A stretch of DNA of 64,000 nt from an uncultured Collinsella sp. Its GTDB lineage: Bacteria; Actinomycetota; Coriobacteriia; Coriobacteriales; Coriobacteriaceae. Where the stretch lies: NCBI GenBank assembly GCA_934647195.1, contig CAKUFD010000002.1, positions 62,001-126,000 of the forward strand, in the 5' to 3' direction. Below, in pieces: positions 24,430 through 33,561 of this stretch (position 1 is its first letter; each line of letters begins with the position of its first letter). The position numbers and the translations under genes were made by a program. Under the pieces are notes generated by a model, which did not search any database, had not been told where the DNA came from, and saw only the letters and a program-made list of their open reading frames with translations.

Positions 24430-27075
24430 TTAGACGCCGTAGCTCTGCGGCTCGCGGCCGTAGTATGCGTCCAGGTACAGCTCCTTGATCTCGCTCATGA
24501 GCGGGTAGCGCGGGTTAGCGCCGGTGCACTGGTCGTTGAACGCCTGCTCGGTCATCTCATCAAGTGTATCCAAGAAATACTTCTCGTCCACACCATATTC
24601 GGCAATCGTCTTCTTAACGCCGATGAAGTCACAGAGCTCGGTGAGCTTGGCGATGAAGTTCTCGAAGACCTCAGCGTCGTCCTTGCCCTCGACACCGCAG
24701 TAGCGAGCCATGTCGGCATAAGCGTGCAGCGCGTTGGGGTAGGGGTACTGCGAGAACGTGCCCATCTTGACCGGGGCCTCGGCGGCGTTATAGCGCATGA
24801 CGCGAGTCAGGATGACAGCGTTTGCCAGACCGTGGGGGATGTGATGGAAAGCGCCGAGCTTGTGGGCCATGGAGTGGTTGAGGCCCAGGAAGGCGTTGGC
24901 GAATGCCATACCGGCCATGCAAGATGCGTTGTGCATCTCTTCACGGGCGTGAGGATCCTTGGCGCCGTTCTCAAAGCTGGAGGGCAGGTTCTCGAACACC
25001 AGCTTGGCAGCGCGCTCGGAGAGGCCACGCGTGTAGTCGGAGGACATGATCGAGACATAGGACTCGATTGCGTGGGTCATGACGTCGATGCCGGAGGCAG
25101 CCGTCAGGCCGCGCGGAGCGGTCATGGCGTTGTCGACGTCGACGATGGCCATCTTGGGCATCAGCTGGTAATCGGCGAGCGGCCACTTGATGCCGGTGTC
25201 CTTGTCGGTGATGATGGCGAACGGCGTGCACTCGGAGCCAGTACCCGAAGAGGTGGGGATGGCAACGAAGTAAGCCTTCTGGCCCATCTCGGGGAAGGTG
25301 TAGACGCGCTTACGGATGTCCATGAAGTCCATGGCCATATCCTCGAAGTTGACCTCGGGGTGCTCGTACATGACCCACATGATCTTGCCGGCGTCCATGG
25401 CGGAACCGCCGCCGACGGCGATGATCACATCGGGCTCGAACAGGCGCATCTGGGCGGCACCGCGACGGGCGCACTGCAGGGAGGGATCGGGCTCAACGTC
25501 GTAGAAGCAGTCGTGCGCGATGCCCATCTCGTCCAGCTTGGCCTCGATGGCGCGGGTGTTGCCATTCTTGAACAGGAACTGGTCGGTCACGATGAAGGCG
25601 CGCTTCTTGCCCATGACACGGCCGATTTCGTCGAGCGCCACAGGCGTGGAGCCCTTCTTGAAGTACACCTTCTCGGGAGCGCGGAACCACAGCATGTTCT
25701 CGCGACGCTCCGCGACGGTCTTGACGTTGATCAAGTGCTTCACCCCAACGTTCTCGGAGACGGAGTTGCCGCCCCAGGAGCCGCAGCCCAGGGTCAAGGA
25801 CGGCTTCATGCCGAAGTTGTACAGGTCGCCGATGCCGCCCTGCGAAGAGGGGGTGTTGATAACGATACGGCAGGCCTTCATGGTGTTCTCGAACAGGGCG
25901 ATCTTCTCGCTCTGGGCGGGGTGGACGTAGAGCGACGCGGTGTGGCCCGGGCCGCCGGCGAGCACGAGGTGCTCAGCCTTGTCCACGGCCTCCTGGAAGT
26001 CCTTGGCATGATACATGGCGAGGACCGGGGAGAGCTTCTCGTGGCTGAACTCTTCCTTCTCGGGGTCGGTCGAGGTGACCTCGGCGATCAAGATCTTGGT
26101 CTTGGCTGGAACCTCGATGCCGGCGAGCTCAGCGATCTTGGCGGCAGCCATACCGGGGATGCGGTGGTCGAGAGCGCCGTTCTTGAACATGGCCTCACGC
26201 AGGGCCTCGAGCTCCTTGCCCTTCTTGACGAAGTAGCAGCCGCGGCGGGTGAACTCCTCCTTGACCTCCTTGTAGACGGTGTCGATGACGGTCACGGACT
26301 GCTCGGAAGCGCAGATCATACCGTTGTCGAAGGTCTTGGAGTGGATGATAGAGTTGACGGCCAGCTTGATGTCGGCAGTGTCGTCGATGATGACGGGGGT
26401 GTTGCCTGCGCCGACGCCCAGTGCGGGCTTGCCGGAGCTGTAGGCGGCCTTGACCATGCCCGGGCCACCGGTGGCCAGGATGATGTCAACGTCGGCCATG
26501 ACCTTGCCGGTCAGGTCGATGGAAGGCACGTCGACCCAGCCGATGATCTCCTCGGGGGCGCCTGCCTTGACGGCAGCGTCGAGCACGAGCTTGGCTGCGG
26601 CGATGGTGCACTTGGCCGCAGCGGGGTGCGGGGAGATGATGATGGCGTTGCGGGTCTTCAGGCAGATCAGGGTCTTGAAGATTGCGGTGGAGGTGGGGTT
26701 GGTGGTCGGGATGACGGCACCGACGATGCCGATGGGCTCGGCGATCTTGGTGATGCCGTAGGCCTCGTCGTGCTCAAGGACGCCACAGGTCTTGGTGTCC
26801 TTGTAAGCGTTGTAGATGTACTCGGCGGCGTAGTGGTTCTTGATGACCTTGTCCTCAAGAACGCCACGGCCGGTCTCCTCGACGGCCATCTTGGCCAGGG
26901 GGATACGGGCCTTGTTGGCAGCCATGGCTGCTTCGTAGAAGATCTTGTCGACCTGCTCCTGGGTGTAGGTGGCGAAGACCTTCTGTGCCTCACGCATGCG
27001 CGCGAGCTTTGCCTCGAGTGCGTCGATATTGTCTACGATCTCGGGCGTGGCATCTGTCGTTGGCTTTTTGGCCAT
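24430..27075 (-). CDS. adhE: Bifunctional acetaldehyde-CoA/alcohol dehydrogenase
   Basis: Reduces acetyl-CoA to ethanol via acetaldehyde, regenerating two NAD+ in fermentation. 881 residues. The N-terminal aldehyde dehydrogenase half has 'IPTTNPTST' and the catalytic Cys in 'NGMICASEQSV' (about residue 255). The C-terminal iron-ADH half has 'VGGGSAMDAGKIMWV' and metal ligands in 'NHSMAHKLGAFHHIPHGLAN'. AdhE forms spirosome filaments in other bacteria. AGGAGGAG precedes the ATG. Codon use is strongly biased (mostly GCC, CTG, AAG), suggesting high expression. A 585-bp gene-free upstream region with palindromes suggests tight control. Confidence 0.97.
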   Translation of the reverse strand: MAKKPTTDATPEIVDNIDALEAKLARMREAQKVFATYTQEQVDKIFYEAAMAANKARIPLAKMAVEETGRGVLEDKVIKNHYAAEYIYNAYKDTKTCGVLEHDEAYGITKIAEPIGIVGAVIPTTNPTSTAIFKTLICLKTRNAIIISPHPAAAKCTIAAAKLVLDAAVKAGAPEEIIGWVDVPSIDLTGKVMADVDIILATGGPGMVKAAYSSGKPALGVGAGNTPVIIDDTADIKLAVNSIIHSKTFDNGMICASEQSVTVIDTVYKEVKEEFTRRGCYFVKKGKELEALREAMFKNGALDHRIPGMAAAKIAELAGIEVPAKTKILIAEVTSTDPEKEEFSHEKLSPVLAMYHAKDFQEAVDKAEHLVLAGGPGHTASLYVHPAQSEKIALFENTMKACRIVINTPSSQGGIGDLYNFGMKPSLTLGCGSWGGNSVSENVGVKHLINVKTVAERRENMLWFRAPEKVYFKKGSTPVALDEIGRVMGKKRAFIVTDQFLFKNGNTRAIEAKLDEMGIAHDCFYDVEPDPSLQCARRGAAQMRLFEPDVIIAVGGGSAMDAGKIMWVMYEHPEVNFEDMAMDFMDIRKRVYTFPEMGQKAYFVAIPTSSGTGSECTPFAIITDKDTGIKWPLADYQLMPKMAIVDVDNAMTAPRGLTAASGIDVMTHAIESYVSIMSSDYTRGLSERAAKLVFENLPSSFENGAKDPHAREEMHNASCMAGMAFANAFLGLNHSMAHKLGAFHHIPHGLANAVILTRVMRYNAAEAPVKMGTFSQYPYPNALHAYADMARYCGVEGKDDAEVFENFIAKLTELCDFIGVKKTIAEYGVDEKYFLDTLDEMTEQAFNDQCTGANPRYPLMSEIKELYLDAYYGREPQSYGV

Positions 27076-27174
27076 GCTAAGCTCCTCCTCTTAGTTGGGC
27101 TATGCCTACGAGCCGAAATTCTATGGCATAGGAGCGCGTTTGGATGCGAGCGGTAGAATTTTGTCGATAAACGG

Positions 27175-27217
27175 CATAAATGAAGCGTTTCACTTGCGAT
27201 TTCGGCATTCATTTATG
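27175..27217. repeat. Inverted repeat upstream of adhE
   Basis: CATAAATGAA (27175-27184) and TTCATTTATG (27208-27217) are perfect inverted copies of 10 bases separated by 23. In an adhE transcript they would form a leader stem; in DNA they could be a spaced operator. The left arm overlaps the first LacI-type palindrome. Confidence 0.6.
27181..27192. promoter_or_regulatory. LacI-type operator candidate 1 (TGAAGCGTTTCA)
   Basis: One-mismatch palindrome with the central CG and the TGAA/TTCA arms typical of LacI/GalR family sites. It lies 106 bases upstream of the adhE start. Confidence 0.4.
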
Positions 27218-27328
27218 GCGAGAATCTGAAGGTGCCACGAGGTTAACCTCTTTACGATTGCGCAGATGAATAGGTATATCGCCTACGTTTTTGCGCAGGA
27301 GCGTCGTTTCTTCGTTTGAATCGAAAGA

Positions 27329-27340
27329 TGAAACGTTTCA
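27329..27340. promoter_or_regulatory. LacI-type operator candidate 2 (TGAAACGTTTCA)
   Basis: A perfect 12-bp palindrome and a near copy of the site at 27181, with centres 148 bp apart (about 14 helical turns). The pair suggests repression by looping or cooperative binding of a LacI-family or CcpA-like protein. Confidence 0.45.
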
Positions 27341-27475
27341 ATAAAGAAATCGAAAGAAGTCGTCACTTCTTAACGTAAGTGTGCCCCAAAGGCTGGCTTC
27401 GCGTGAAGGATGAGCTTCAGCATATATATAGGTGCACTGCCGGTGTTCATAATCGCCACTCTTCACTTTTAACTC

Positions 27476-27503
27476 TTGCATGCAGGGAAAAGTGGGGTAT
27501 TAT
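27476..27503 (+). promoter_or_regulatory. Promoter upstream of rpmB
   Basis: TTGCAT (27476-27481), a 16-base spacer and TATTAT (27498-27503). A second possible extended -10, TGATATAGT, lies at 27594-27602. Either would drive rpmB. Confidence 0.45.
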
Positions 27504-27660
27504 AGCCTGCGCATTTACTTGGGAACGATCTGCTCCACTTATCTATGGTTTTCCAAGTTCATTGTGTAAATATCGCGCACTTTCCCACTTCTGTGATATA
27601 GTGCAATGCTGTTTGTTCACGCGGCATCTACAACACACGCCGCCCAAGGAGGGTATACAC

Positions 27661-27849
27661 ATGTCCAAAGTTTGCGAAATCTGCGGTAAGCACCCCGTTG
27701 CTGGTCGCTCTGTCAGCCACTCTCACCGCGTCTCCATCCGCAAGTTCCGTCCCAACATTCAGCGTGTCTACGTTGTCGTCAACGGCCAGCGTCGTAAGAT
27801 GAACGTCTGCACCTCCTGCCTTAAGTCCGGCAAGGTCGCCCGTTCCTAA
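27661..27849 (+). CDS. rpmB: 50S ribosomal protein L28
   Basis: Small ribosomal protein of 62 residues starting 'MSKVCEICGKHPVAGRSVSH'. CxxC at residues 5-8 and a second CxxC ('CTSC') near residue 50 show this is the zinc-binding form. The central 'RKFRPNIQRVYVVV' is typical. The ATG at 27661 follows AAGGAGG; longer upstream frames have no support. It is followed by its own terminator, so it is monocistronic. Confidence 0.97.
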   Translation: MSKVCEICGKHPVAGRSVSHSHRVSIRKFRPNIQRVYVVVNGQRRKMNVCTSCLKSGKVARS

Positions 27850-27907
27850 GTTCTTTCGCGGCAGCCACGCGTGAACATGCCGATATATCGGCTCCGTCAC
27901 GAACTTG

Positions 27908-27932
27908 AAAGCCACCTTCGGGTGGCTTTTTT
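27908..27932 (+). terminator. Rho-independent terminator of rpmB
   Basis: GCCACC-TTCG-GGTGGC hairpin with a stable tetraloop, followed by six T. Confidence 0.95.
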
Positions 27933-28103
27933 GATATTTCGCGTCGATCCTCTCCTGTTTGTTGGCACCATGCTCGATCATTTACTCCGCTCATCATGTG
28001 TGCGCTTGATTGATTACTGATTTACATGCGCTTGCGTTGTAGAATACAGGGATGATTGCTCCCGCAAACCGATGCCTGATATGCATCTGGAAAGGAGATT
28101 TCT

Positions 28104-28457
28104 GTGTCTGAAACCATTCCCGGCACCTTGAGTGTCTCCAACGACGTCATCGCCGATATCGCCGGTTATGCCGCCATGTCCTGCTACGGCGTAGTGGGTA
28201 TGGCCGAGCAGCTTCAAGGTGCCGAGAGCGTGCGCCTGCTTCCCGGCCAGCGCCTGCGCAAAGGCGTTATGGTGTCGAGCACCGAAGGCGGCCTTGCTGT
28301 GGACCTCCATGTCGTGCTCGAAAACGGCGTCAACATGAAGTCCGTCTGTGCGAACCTCACCAGCTCGGTGTCGTTTACCTTGGCCGAGATCGCCCAGATC
28401 GATCCGGCTCACCTCAAGATCGCCATCCATGTCGATGCTCTTAAGTCCCGCGGCTAA
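28104..28457 (+). CDS. Asp23/Gls24 family envelope stress protein
   Basis: 117-residue protein of the Asp23 (YloU) family, with 'LSVSNDVIADIAGYAAMSCYGVVGM' and a C-terminal 'IDPAHLKIAIHVDALKSRG'. In Staphylococcus, Asp23 relatives coat the membrane and affect envelope stress. It starts with GTG at 28104, six bases after AAAGGAG. It directly precedes fakA, as yloU precedes yloV in Bacillus. Confidence 0.88.
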   Translation: MSETIPGTLSVSNDVIADIAGYAAMSCYGVVGMAEQLQGAESVRLLPGQRLRKGVMVSSTEGGLAVDLHVVLENGVNMKSVCANLTSSVSFTLAEIAQIDPAHLKIAIHVDALKSRG

Positions 28458-28486
28458 CCCTCTTCTTGTTCGGAGATTCACCCAAT

Positions 28487-30151
28487 ATGATTGCCAATAC
28501 CATCCGCACCTGCTTTCCCATTGCCGCGAAGGCGGTAGCCGATAAGGCCGAGGAGATCAACAAGCTCAACGTCTTCCCCGTGCCCGATGGCGACACCGGT
28601 ACCAATATGTCCTTGACTCTGGCTTCCGTTGTCAAGGAGGTGGCAGAGCTGCCCGCAGACGCCAATATCGAGGCCATCGCCGCCGCTATCACCCACGGTT
28701 CCCTGATGGGCGCTCGCGGCAACTCCGGCGTCATCACCTCGCAGATCCTTCGCGGTGTCGCAGAGGGTCTCGTCTCTGCTAGCAACCCCGTGAGTACTGC
28801 GGACATCGCTGCTGCCCTCCGCAACGCCGTGAAGGTGGCCTTCCAGGCTGTTCGCAAGCCGGTTGAGGGCACTATCCTCACGGTGCTTCGCGATATTTCC
28901 ACCAAGGCTGACGAGTGCGCCAAGAAGAAGATGGCTCCCGCCGATGCGCTCGACGCTATCGTGGTCGAGGCCTATCAGTCCGTCGCACGCACGCCCGACC
29001 TCCTGCCTGTTCTCAAGGAGAACGGCGTAGTCGACTCCGGTGCGTTCGGTTTCGCTATCTTCGTCGAGAATTTCGTTTCGGCAGCTTTGGGTCGTACCTC
29101 TAACATCGAGGGCTTTTCGGCTACGTTTGATGCCGATGCCAGCTCTGCGAAGGAAAACGCACTCGGCCGTGTCGAGATTGAGGCCAATGACGACTGGGAG
29201 GGCTCTGAGTTCCGCTACTGCAACGAGTTCCTCTTCAAGGCGGAGAAGAAGTTCGATGAGGAGAAGTGCCTTAAGTTCCTCGCTTCCATGGGCGATTGTG
29301 AGCTTCTTGTAGGTGCATATCCCGACTATAAGGTGCACGTGCACTCCAATACTCCCGACAAGATCTTGGCCCACATGCTCAAGTACGGTCAGGTCTATGA
29401 GGTCTTCATCCACAATATGGATATGGAGTCCCATGAGCGCACGGCAAAGATCAAGGCTGATCAAGCCGCTGCTTCCGAGCCCGCGAAGCCGCTCGGCTTT
29501 GTTGCCGTGGCTGCTGGTTCCGGCCAGGCAGAGATCTTGAAGTCGCTCGGTGTCGATATGATCGTCTCGGGCGGCCAGACCATGAATCCCTCTACCGCCG
29601 ACCTTCTGGCTGCGGTAGACCAGGTAAACGCCGAGTCTGTCATCATTCTTCCCAACAACGGCAACATCCGTATGGCTGCCGAGGCTGCTGCTTCTGCGTG
29701 CGAGAACAAGCGCGTGGCGGTTGTTCCCACTAAGACCGTTCCCCAGGCTTTCTCCGCTCTGTTCACCGTTGTTCCCGACGCCTCGCTCGATGAGGTTGTC
29801 GAGACCATGACGGAGGCCGTCTCGGAGGTGCGCGACGGCGAGGTTACCACCGCTGTGCGCGATAGCTCCGCTTCTGACGGTAGCCCGATCTATGCCGGTG
29901 ATGTCATGGGCATCATCTCCGGTTCTATCGATATCGTGGGCTCCGATGTGGCGCAGGTCACTATCGATTGCATCAATCGCATGCAGGATGAGGAAGAGGG
30001 CGATACCCTCACTATTCTGGCCGGTGCCGATATGTCTGACGATGATTTTGAAGAGCTCCTTTCTGCTATCGAGGAGGCTCAGCCCGATCTAGAAATCGAT
30101 TCGCACCGTGGTGAGCAGCCGCTCTATCCGGTGATCTTCTCGATCGAATAG
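28487..30151 (+). CDS. fakA: Fatty acid kinase catalytic subunit FakA-like (DAK2 domain)
   Basis: 554-residue protein of the YloV/FakA family. The N-terminal DAK2 domain has 'NVFPVPDGDTGTNMSLTL' (metal-binding Asp) and 'GARGNSGVITSQILRG'. The C-terminal half is the FakA/DegV-like regulatory region ending 'EQPLYPVIFSIE'. With a fatty-acid-binding FakB protein it would phosphorylate free fatty acids for phospholipid synthesis; no fakB is in this window. plsX, the next step in the pathway, lies 5 kb downstream. The chosen ATG at 28487 follows CGGAG; an in-frame TTG at 28466 is less likely. Confidence 0.88.
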   Translation: MIANTIRTCFPIAAKAVADKAEEINKLNVFPVPDGDTGTNMSLTLASVVKEVAELPADANIEAIAAAITHGSLMGARGNSGVITSQILRGVAEGLVSASNPVSTADIAAALRNAVKVAFQAVRKPVEGTILTVLRDISTKADECAKKKMAPADALDAIVVEAYQSVARTPDLLPVLKENGVVDSGAFGFAIFVENFVSAALGRTSNIEGFSATFDADASSAKENALGRVEIEANDDWEGSEFRYCNEFLFKAEKKFDEEKCLKFLASMGDCELLVGAYPDYKVHVHSNTPDKILAHMLKYGQVYEVFIHNMDMESHERTAKIKADQAAASEPAKPLGFVAVAAGSGQAEILKSLGVDMIVSGGQTMNPSTADLLAAVDQVNAESVIILPNNGNIRMAAEAAASACENKRVAVVPTKTVPQAFSALFTVVPDASLDEVVETMTEAVSEVRDGEVTTAVRDSSASDGSPIYAGDVMGIISGSIDIVGSDVAQVTIDCINRMQDEEEGDTLTILAGADMSDDDFEELLSAIEEAQPDLEIDSHRGEQPLYPVIFSIE

Positions 30152-30161
30152 GCCGTGCGAT

Positions 30162-32336
30162 ATGACGCGCGCAATCATGACACCCGAGGCTTCCGCGCGT
30201 CTTTCTCGGACGGGCATCCTTTCGCAGGATGTTTCGCGTCTAAAATATGTTTCGGGAACACGCGAGGAGGCTCTCCGCAGGCTCGGTATCGAGACGGTGG
30301 GGGGCCTCCTCCTTCACGTACCGCGTCGCTATCTGGACTTCACGCGTGGCTACAGCATCGAGACCGCGCCTCTGGGGCAGGTGTGCACGATCATAGCGAC
30401 CGTGGACCGCGTGACGGAAAAGCGCCCAAGGCCTCGATTGACTGTGACTGAAGTGATGCTCGTAGACGATTCGGGCGTTCTGCGTGTTTCGTTTTTCAAA
30501 CAGCCCTGGATTGCAAAACAGCTCAAGCCCGGTGACCGCCTTGCCGTTATGGGGAAGGTGGAGTTCGCCTACGGTTTTAAACAAATGGCTTCCCCGCATT
30601 ACGAGCGTCTCGATTCATCTTCTTCTTTGGGCGCGATCGTGCCCGTGCACGGTGCATGCGAAGGTTTGAGTGCCGCTTGGATGCGTCGTATCGTCTCGGT
30701 TGCGTGCGAGACAGCTGATGTGTTTTGCGATCCCATGCCAGCCAAGCTGCGCGCGCGGCGTCATCTTATGAGCATCTCGCGCGCGCTGCGCTCCATTCAT
30801 TTTCCTTCGTCTCTTGCCGAGGTCACGCTTGCGCGTCGCAGGCTTGCCTACGATGAGGTTTTATATTTGCAGCTCGCTCTTCGATTGCGCAACGATGCCA
30901 ATCTTTTGGGTATCACGCCCGTGGGGCATGCGGTGGGGGCGCATGTGGCAGCTGTCCTGCAGTCGCTTCCCTTTGCGCTGTCCGATGAACAGCAAACGGC
31001 CGTCGACGAGATCTTGGCAGACATGCAATGTCCCGACCGCATTATGAATCGCCTGCTTTTGGGCGATGTGGGAACGGGAAAGACGGCCGTCGCGATGGTG
31101 GCACTGGCCTCGTGCGCGGACACGGGCACGCAGGCTTGCGTCATGGCGCCCACGTCCGTTTTGGCCCGTCAATATGCTTCCTCATGTATGCCCGTCCTTG
31201 AACAAGCTGGCTTACGCTGTGCGTTGCTCACCGGATCGACATCGGTTGCGGAGCGTGAGCGCATATTGGCTGCCCTCGCTTGCGGTGAGCTCGACATCCT
31301 CTTTGGAACCCATGCCGTGCTGGGCGATGATGTTTTTTTCTCGCGCCTGTCTCTTGTGGTGATCGATGAACAGCATCGTTTTGGTGTGGGGCAGCGTAAC
31401 CTTTTGCGTGCCAAGGGGCCCGGCGCCGACCTGCTTGTTATGACGGCCACCCCAATCCCGCGCACGCTTGCGTTGTCGGTCTATGGTGACCTCGAGACGA
31501 GCATCATCCGTCATCGGCCCGTTGCGGGTGCGGGGGTGACTACGCGCGTACTCGCCGAGGCAAACCGCGACATCGCCTATGGTGCGCTGCGTGCCGCTCT
31601 TGAAGATGGCCAGCAGGCATACGTCATCTGCCCGCTCGTCTCTGAGAAGGACGATCAGGGGGAGCTTGATGCCCAGCCCGGCTTGGACCTCGATGAATTG
31701 GGCCGCCCTGTGGCTGCCCAGCGCCTGCACTCTGTTGAAGCGGAGGCCGAGCATCTGTCCCATCTGTTCCCTCAGGCACGTGTGGCAGCGCTTCATGGAC
31801 GGCTTTCTCCACGCGAGAAGGATCGCGTAATCGATGCTTTTCGTGACGGCGAGGTGGATATTCTCGTTTCAACCACGGTGGTCGAGGTTGGCGTCGACGT
31901 TCCTCGGGCCACGGTGATGATTATCGAGAACGGTGAGCGATTTGGTTTGGCGACGCTTCATCAGCTTCGTGGGCGCGTGGGCCGTGGCAGCTTGCCGGGT
32001 ACCTGCTTTGTTCTTTCGCAGCTCTCGGGTTCTCGCCATACCGTGGCTAGCGACAGGCTCGAATCGCTTGAGAAAAGCAACGATGGCTTCACGCTTGCCG
32101 AGGAAGATCTTCGTCTGAGGCATGAGGGAGAGATCTTGGGCCTTCGTCAGCATGGTGGCGTGACCCTGCGTTTTGTCGATCTTGATGCTGATACGGATAT
32201 TATCGAGGCTGCCCACGAGGACGCGCGTGAGCTTTTGCGGTATGCTCCTACCTTGTCCTCGCAGGCTACATATCCGTTGCGCCTGCAGGTTGTTGAACGG
32301 TATGGAAACATCTTCAAGGAGGTAAGCGGAGGATGA
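30162..32336 (+). CDS. recG: ATP-dependent DNA helicase RecG
   Basis: Branch-migrating helicase that regresses stalled forks. 724 residues. The N-terminal wedge/OB domain includes 'GLLLHVPRRYLDF'. The helicase core has Walker A 'LLLGDVGTGKTAVAM', DEQH box 'VVIDEQHRFGVGQRN', motif III 'TATPIPRTLALS' and motif VI 'HQLRGRVGRG'. The ribosome binding site before the ATG at 30162 is weak, and an ATG at 30177 is an alternative. Its stop overlaps the rsmD start by four bases. Confidence 0.95.
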   Translation: MTRAIMTPEASARLSRTGILSQDVSRLKYVSGTREEALRRLGIETVGGLLLHVPRRYLDFTRGYSIETAPLGQVCTIIATVDRVTEKRPRPRLTVTEVMLVDDSGVLRVSFFKQPWIAKQLKPGDRLAVMGKVEFAYGFKQMASPHYERLDSSSSLGAIVPVHGACEGLSAAWMRRIVSVACETADVFCDPMPAKLRARRHLMSISRALRSIHFPSSLAEVTLARRRLAYDEVLYLQLALRLRNDANLLGITPVGHAVGAHVAAVLQSLPFALSDEQQTAVDEILADMQCPDRIMNRLLLGDVGTGKTAVAMVALASCADTGTQACVMAPTSVLARQYASSCMPVLEQAGLRCALLTGSTSVAERERILAALACGELDILFGTHAVLGDDVFFSRLSLVVIDEQHRFGVGQRNLLRAKGPGADLLVMTATPIPRTLALSVYGDLETSIIRHRPVAGAGVTTRVLAEANRDIAYGALRAALEDGQQAYVICPLVSEKDDQGELDAQPGLDLDELGRPVAAQRLHSVEAEAEHLSHLFPQARVAALHGRLSPREKDRVIDAFRDGEVDILVSTTVVEVGVDVPRATVMIIENGERFGLATLHQLRGRVGRGSLPGTCFVLSQLSGSRHTVASDRLESLEKSNDGFTLAEEDLRLRHEGEILGLRQHGGVTLRFVDLDADTDIIEAAHEDARELLRYAPTLSSQATYPLRLQVVERYGNIFKEVSGG

Positions 32337-32935
32337 GGATCATCTCCGGACAATGGCGCGGCCGCAAGATCGCCGAGCCGCAGGGGAGAGACGTCACGAG
32401 GCCTACGACCGATCGCGTGAGAGAGGCCATGGCATCGATGGTCGACTCTTCCCTCCCTCAAGGAATTGAGGGCGCTCGCGTGCTTGATGCTTTTGCTGGC
32501 TCCGGCGCTTTGGGAATCGAGATGCTCTCACGCGGCGCGACCTTCGCTGCTTTTTTCGACATCAATCGTTCCGCCGCCGCTCTTGTGCGCAAGAACCTTG
32601 AGTCGCTTTCCGCTCCGCGCTCGTCGTATCGTGTTTTTTGCGCCGATTGCCTTGCCTCGGCAGCGCGCGGCCGTATCGAAGGCGCACCGTTCGACCTCGT
32701 GATGATCGACGCTCCGTATGCATTGGGGGCCGAACCCGCCACGCAATTGGCGGAATCCCTTGCCAAATCGGGGCTCTTGGCTCCCGGTGCGCTCGTTCTC
32801 GTCGAGCATGCGGCCGCGGACGAGGGGCCGCGCCCGGATGGCTTTAGCGTCGAGCGCGAGAAGCGCTATGGCTCCACCGCTGTCGACCTCTTGCGTTTTG
32901 ACGGCGCGGCTGCCATCGAGGACATCGATCGTTAG
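32333..32935 (+). CDS. rsmD: 16S rRNA (guanine966-N2) methyltransferase RsmD
   Basis: Methylates G966 of 16S rRNA. 200 residues. It starts 'MRIISGQWRGRKIAEPQGRD', as RsmD usually does ('RIIGGxxRGRxL'). The SAM loop is 'LDAFAGSGALGIEMLSRGA' and the catalytic motif is 'MIDAPYALG' where the family more often has DPPY. The ATG overlaps the recG TGA (ATGA), with GGAGG just upstream. coaD follows, a pairing seen in many bacteria. Confidence 0.93.
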   Translation: MRIISGQWRGRKIAEPQGRDVTRPTTDRVREAMASMVDSSLPQGIEGARVLDAFAGSGALGIEMLSRGATFAAFFDINRSAAALVRKNLESLSAPRSSYRVFCADCLASAARGRIEGAPFDLVMIDAPYALGAEPATQLAESLAKSGLLAPGALVLVEHAAADEGPRPDGFSVEREKRYGSTAVDLLRFDGAAAIEDIDR

Positions 32936-32977
32936 CTTTAGCCCGCTTTAACCGATACACATCAATGAAGGCAGATT

Positions 32978-33475
32978 ATGATTCAAACCATCGACCATGC
33001 GCTCGTTCCCGGTACGTTCGATCCCATCACGTATGGGCATATCGACGTAGTGCGACGCGCATCCCGTATGTTCTCCCAGGTGACGGTTGCCGTTGCCGAG
33101 TCGCTCGGTAAGGGCGGGTGTGGTCCCGCGTTTTCGCTCGACGAACGCGTCCACCTTGCCACCGAGGCTCTTTGCGATCTTGAGAATGTGCAGGTGAAGC
33201 CTTTTTGTGGTCTTCTGGTTGATTTTGCCCACGAGATCCAGGCGGGGGCCCTTGTCAAAGGCCTTCGCGCTATGACCGACTTCGAGTACGAGCTGCAGCA
33301 AGCCGATCTTAACTATCGCTTGGACTCAGCCCTCGAGTCGATCTTTGTCATGAGCGCCCCGCAGTATGGGTATATTTCGTCTTCGGTTGTACGCCAGATC
33401 GCATCGCTGGGCGGTGACGTGTCCGGATTTGTTCCCGATAACGTGGCACATGCTCTTGCGGAGCGATTCAAGTAA
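32978..33475 (+). CDS. coaD: Phosphopantetheine adenylyltransferase
   Basis: Fourth step of coenzyme A synthesis: 4'-phosphopantetheine plus ATP to dephospho-CoA. 165 residues. 'VPGTFDPITYGHIDVV' (TxGH nucleotidyltransferase motif) and 'YISSSVVRQIASLGG' (ISSTxxR-type motif) are intact. The start has AAGG seven bases upstream. It fits the local theme of acyl-carrier and CoA metabolism. Confidence 0.95.
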   Translation: MIQTIDHALVPGTFDPITYGHIDVVRRASRMFSQVTVAVAESLGKGGCGPAFSLDERVHLATEALCDLENVQVKPFCGLLVDFAHEIQAGALVKGLRAMTDFEYELQQADLNYRLDSALESIFVMSAPQYGYISSSVVRQIASLGGDVSGFVPDNVAHALAERFK

Positions 33476-33517
33476 GCAACACAAGCGGGCACTCTGTGCA
33501 AGCCGATGCGGTTCATG

Positions 33518-33526
33518 TGCTACTAT
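33518..33526 (+). promoter_or_regulatory. Extended -10 before the SepIVA-like gene
   Basis: TGCTACTAT, identical to the element at 21856, stands 35 bases before the start codon. No clear -35 is seen. Confidence 0.4.
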
Positions 33527-33561
33527 TAGCGGTTGATTATAAGCAAACGAAGGGAGACAGG

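Larger units (their letters stand above)
27076..27660. other. 585-bp gene-free region between divergent adhE and rpmB
   Basis: No coding frame with a credible start is seen. It holds two LacI-type palindromes 148 bp apart, a 10-bp inverted repeat, an AT-rich patch (CATATATATAGG at about 27421) and promoter elements for rpmB. It is the longest gene-free stretch in the window and is more AT-rich than its surroundings. Confidence 0.8.

Noticed and set aside
24421..27156. Plus-strand open frame of 911 codons opposite adhE
   Set aside because: Shadow of adhE; composition is Gly/Val/Asp/His-rich without any domain.
27379..27660. N-terminal extension of the rpmB frame
   Set aside because: L28 begins exactly at 27661 after AAGGAGG; the extension contains the promoter region.
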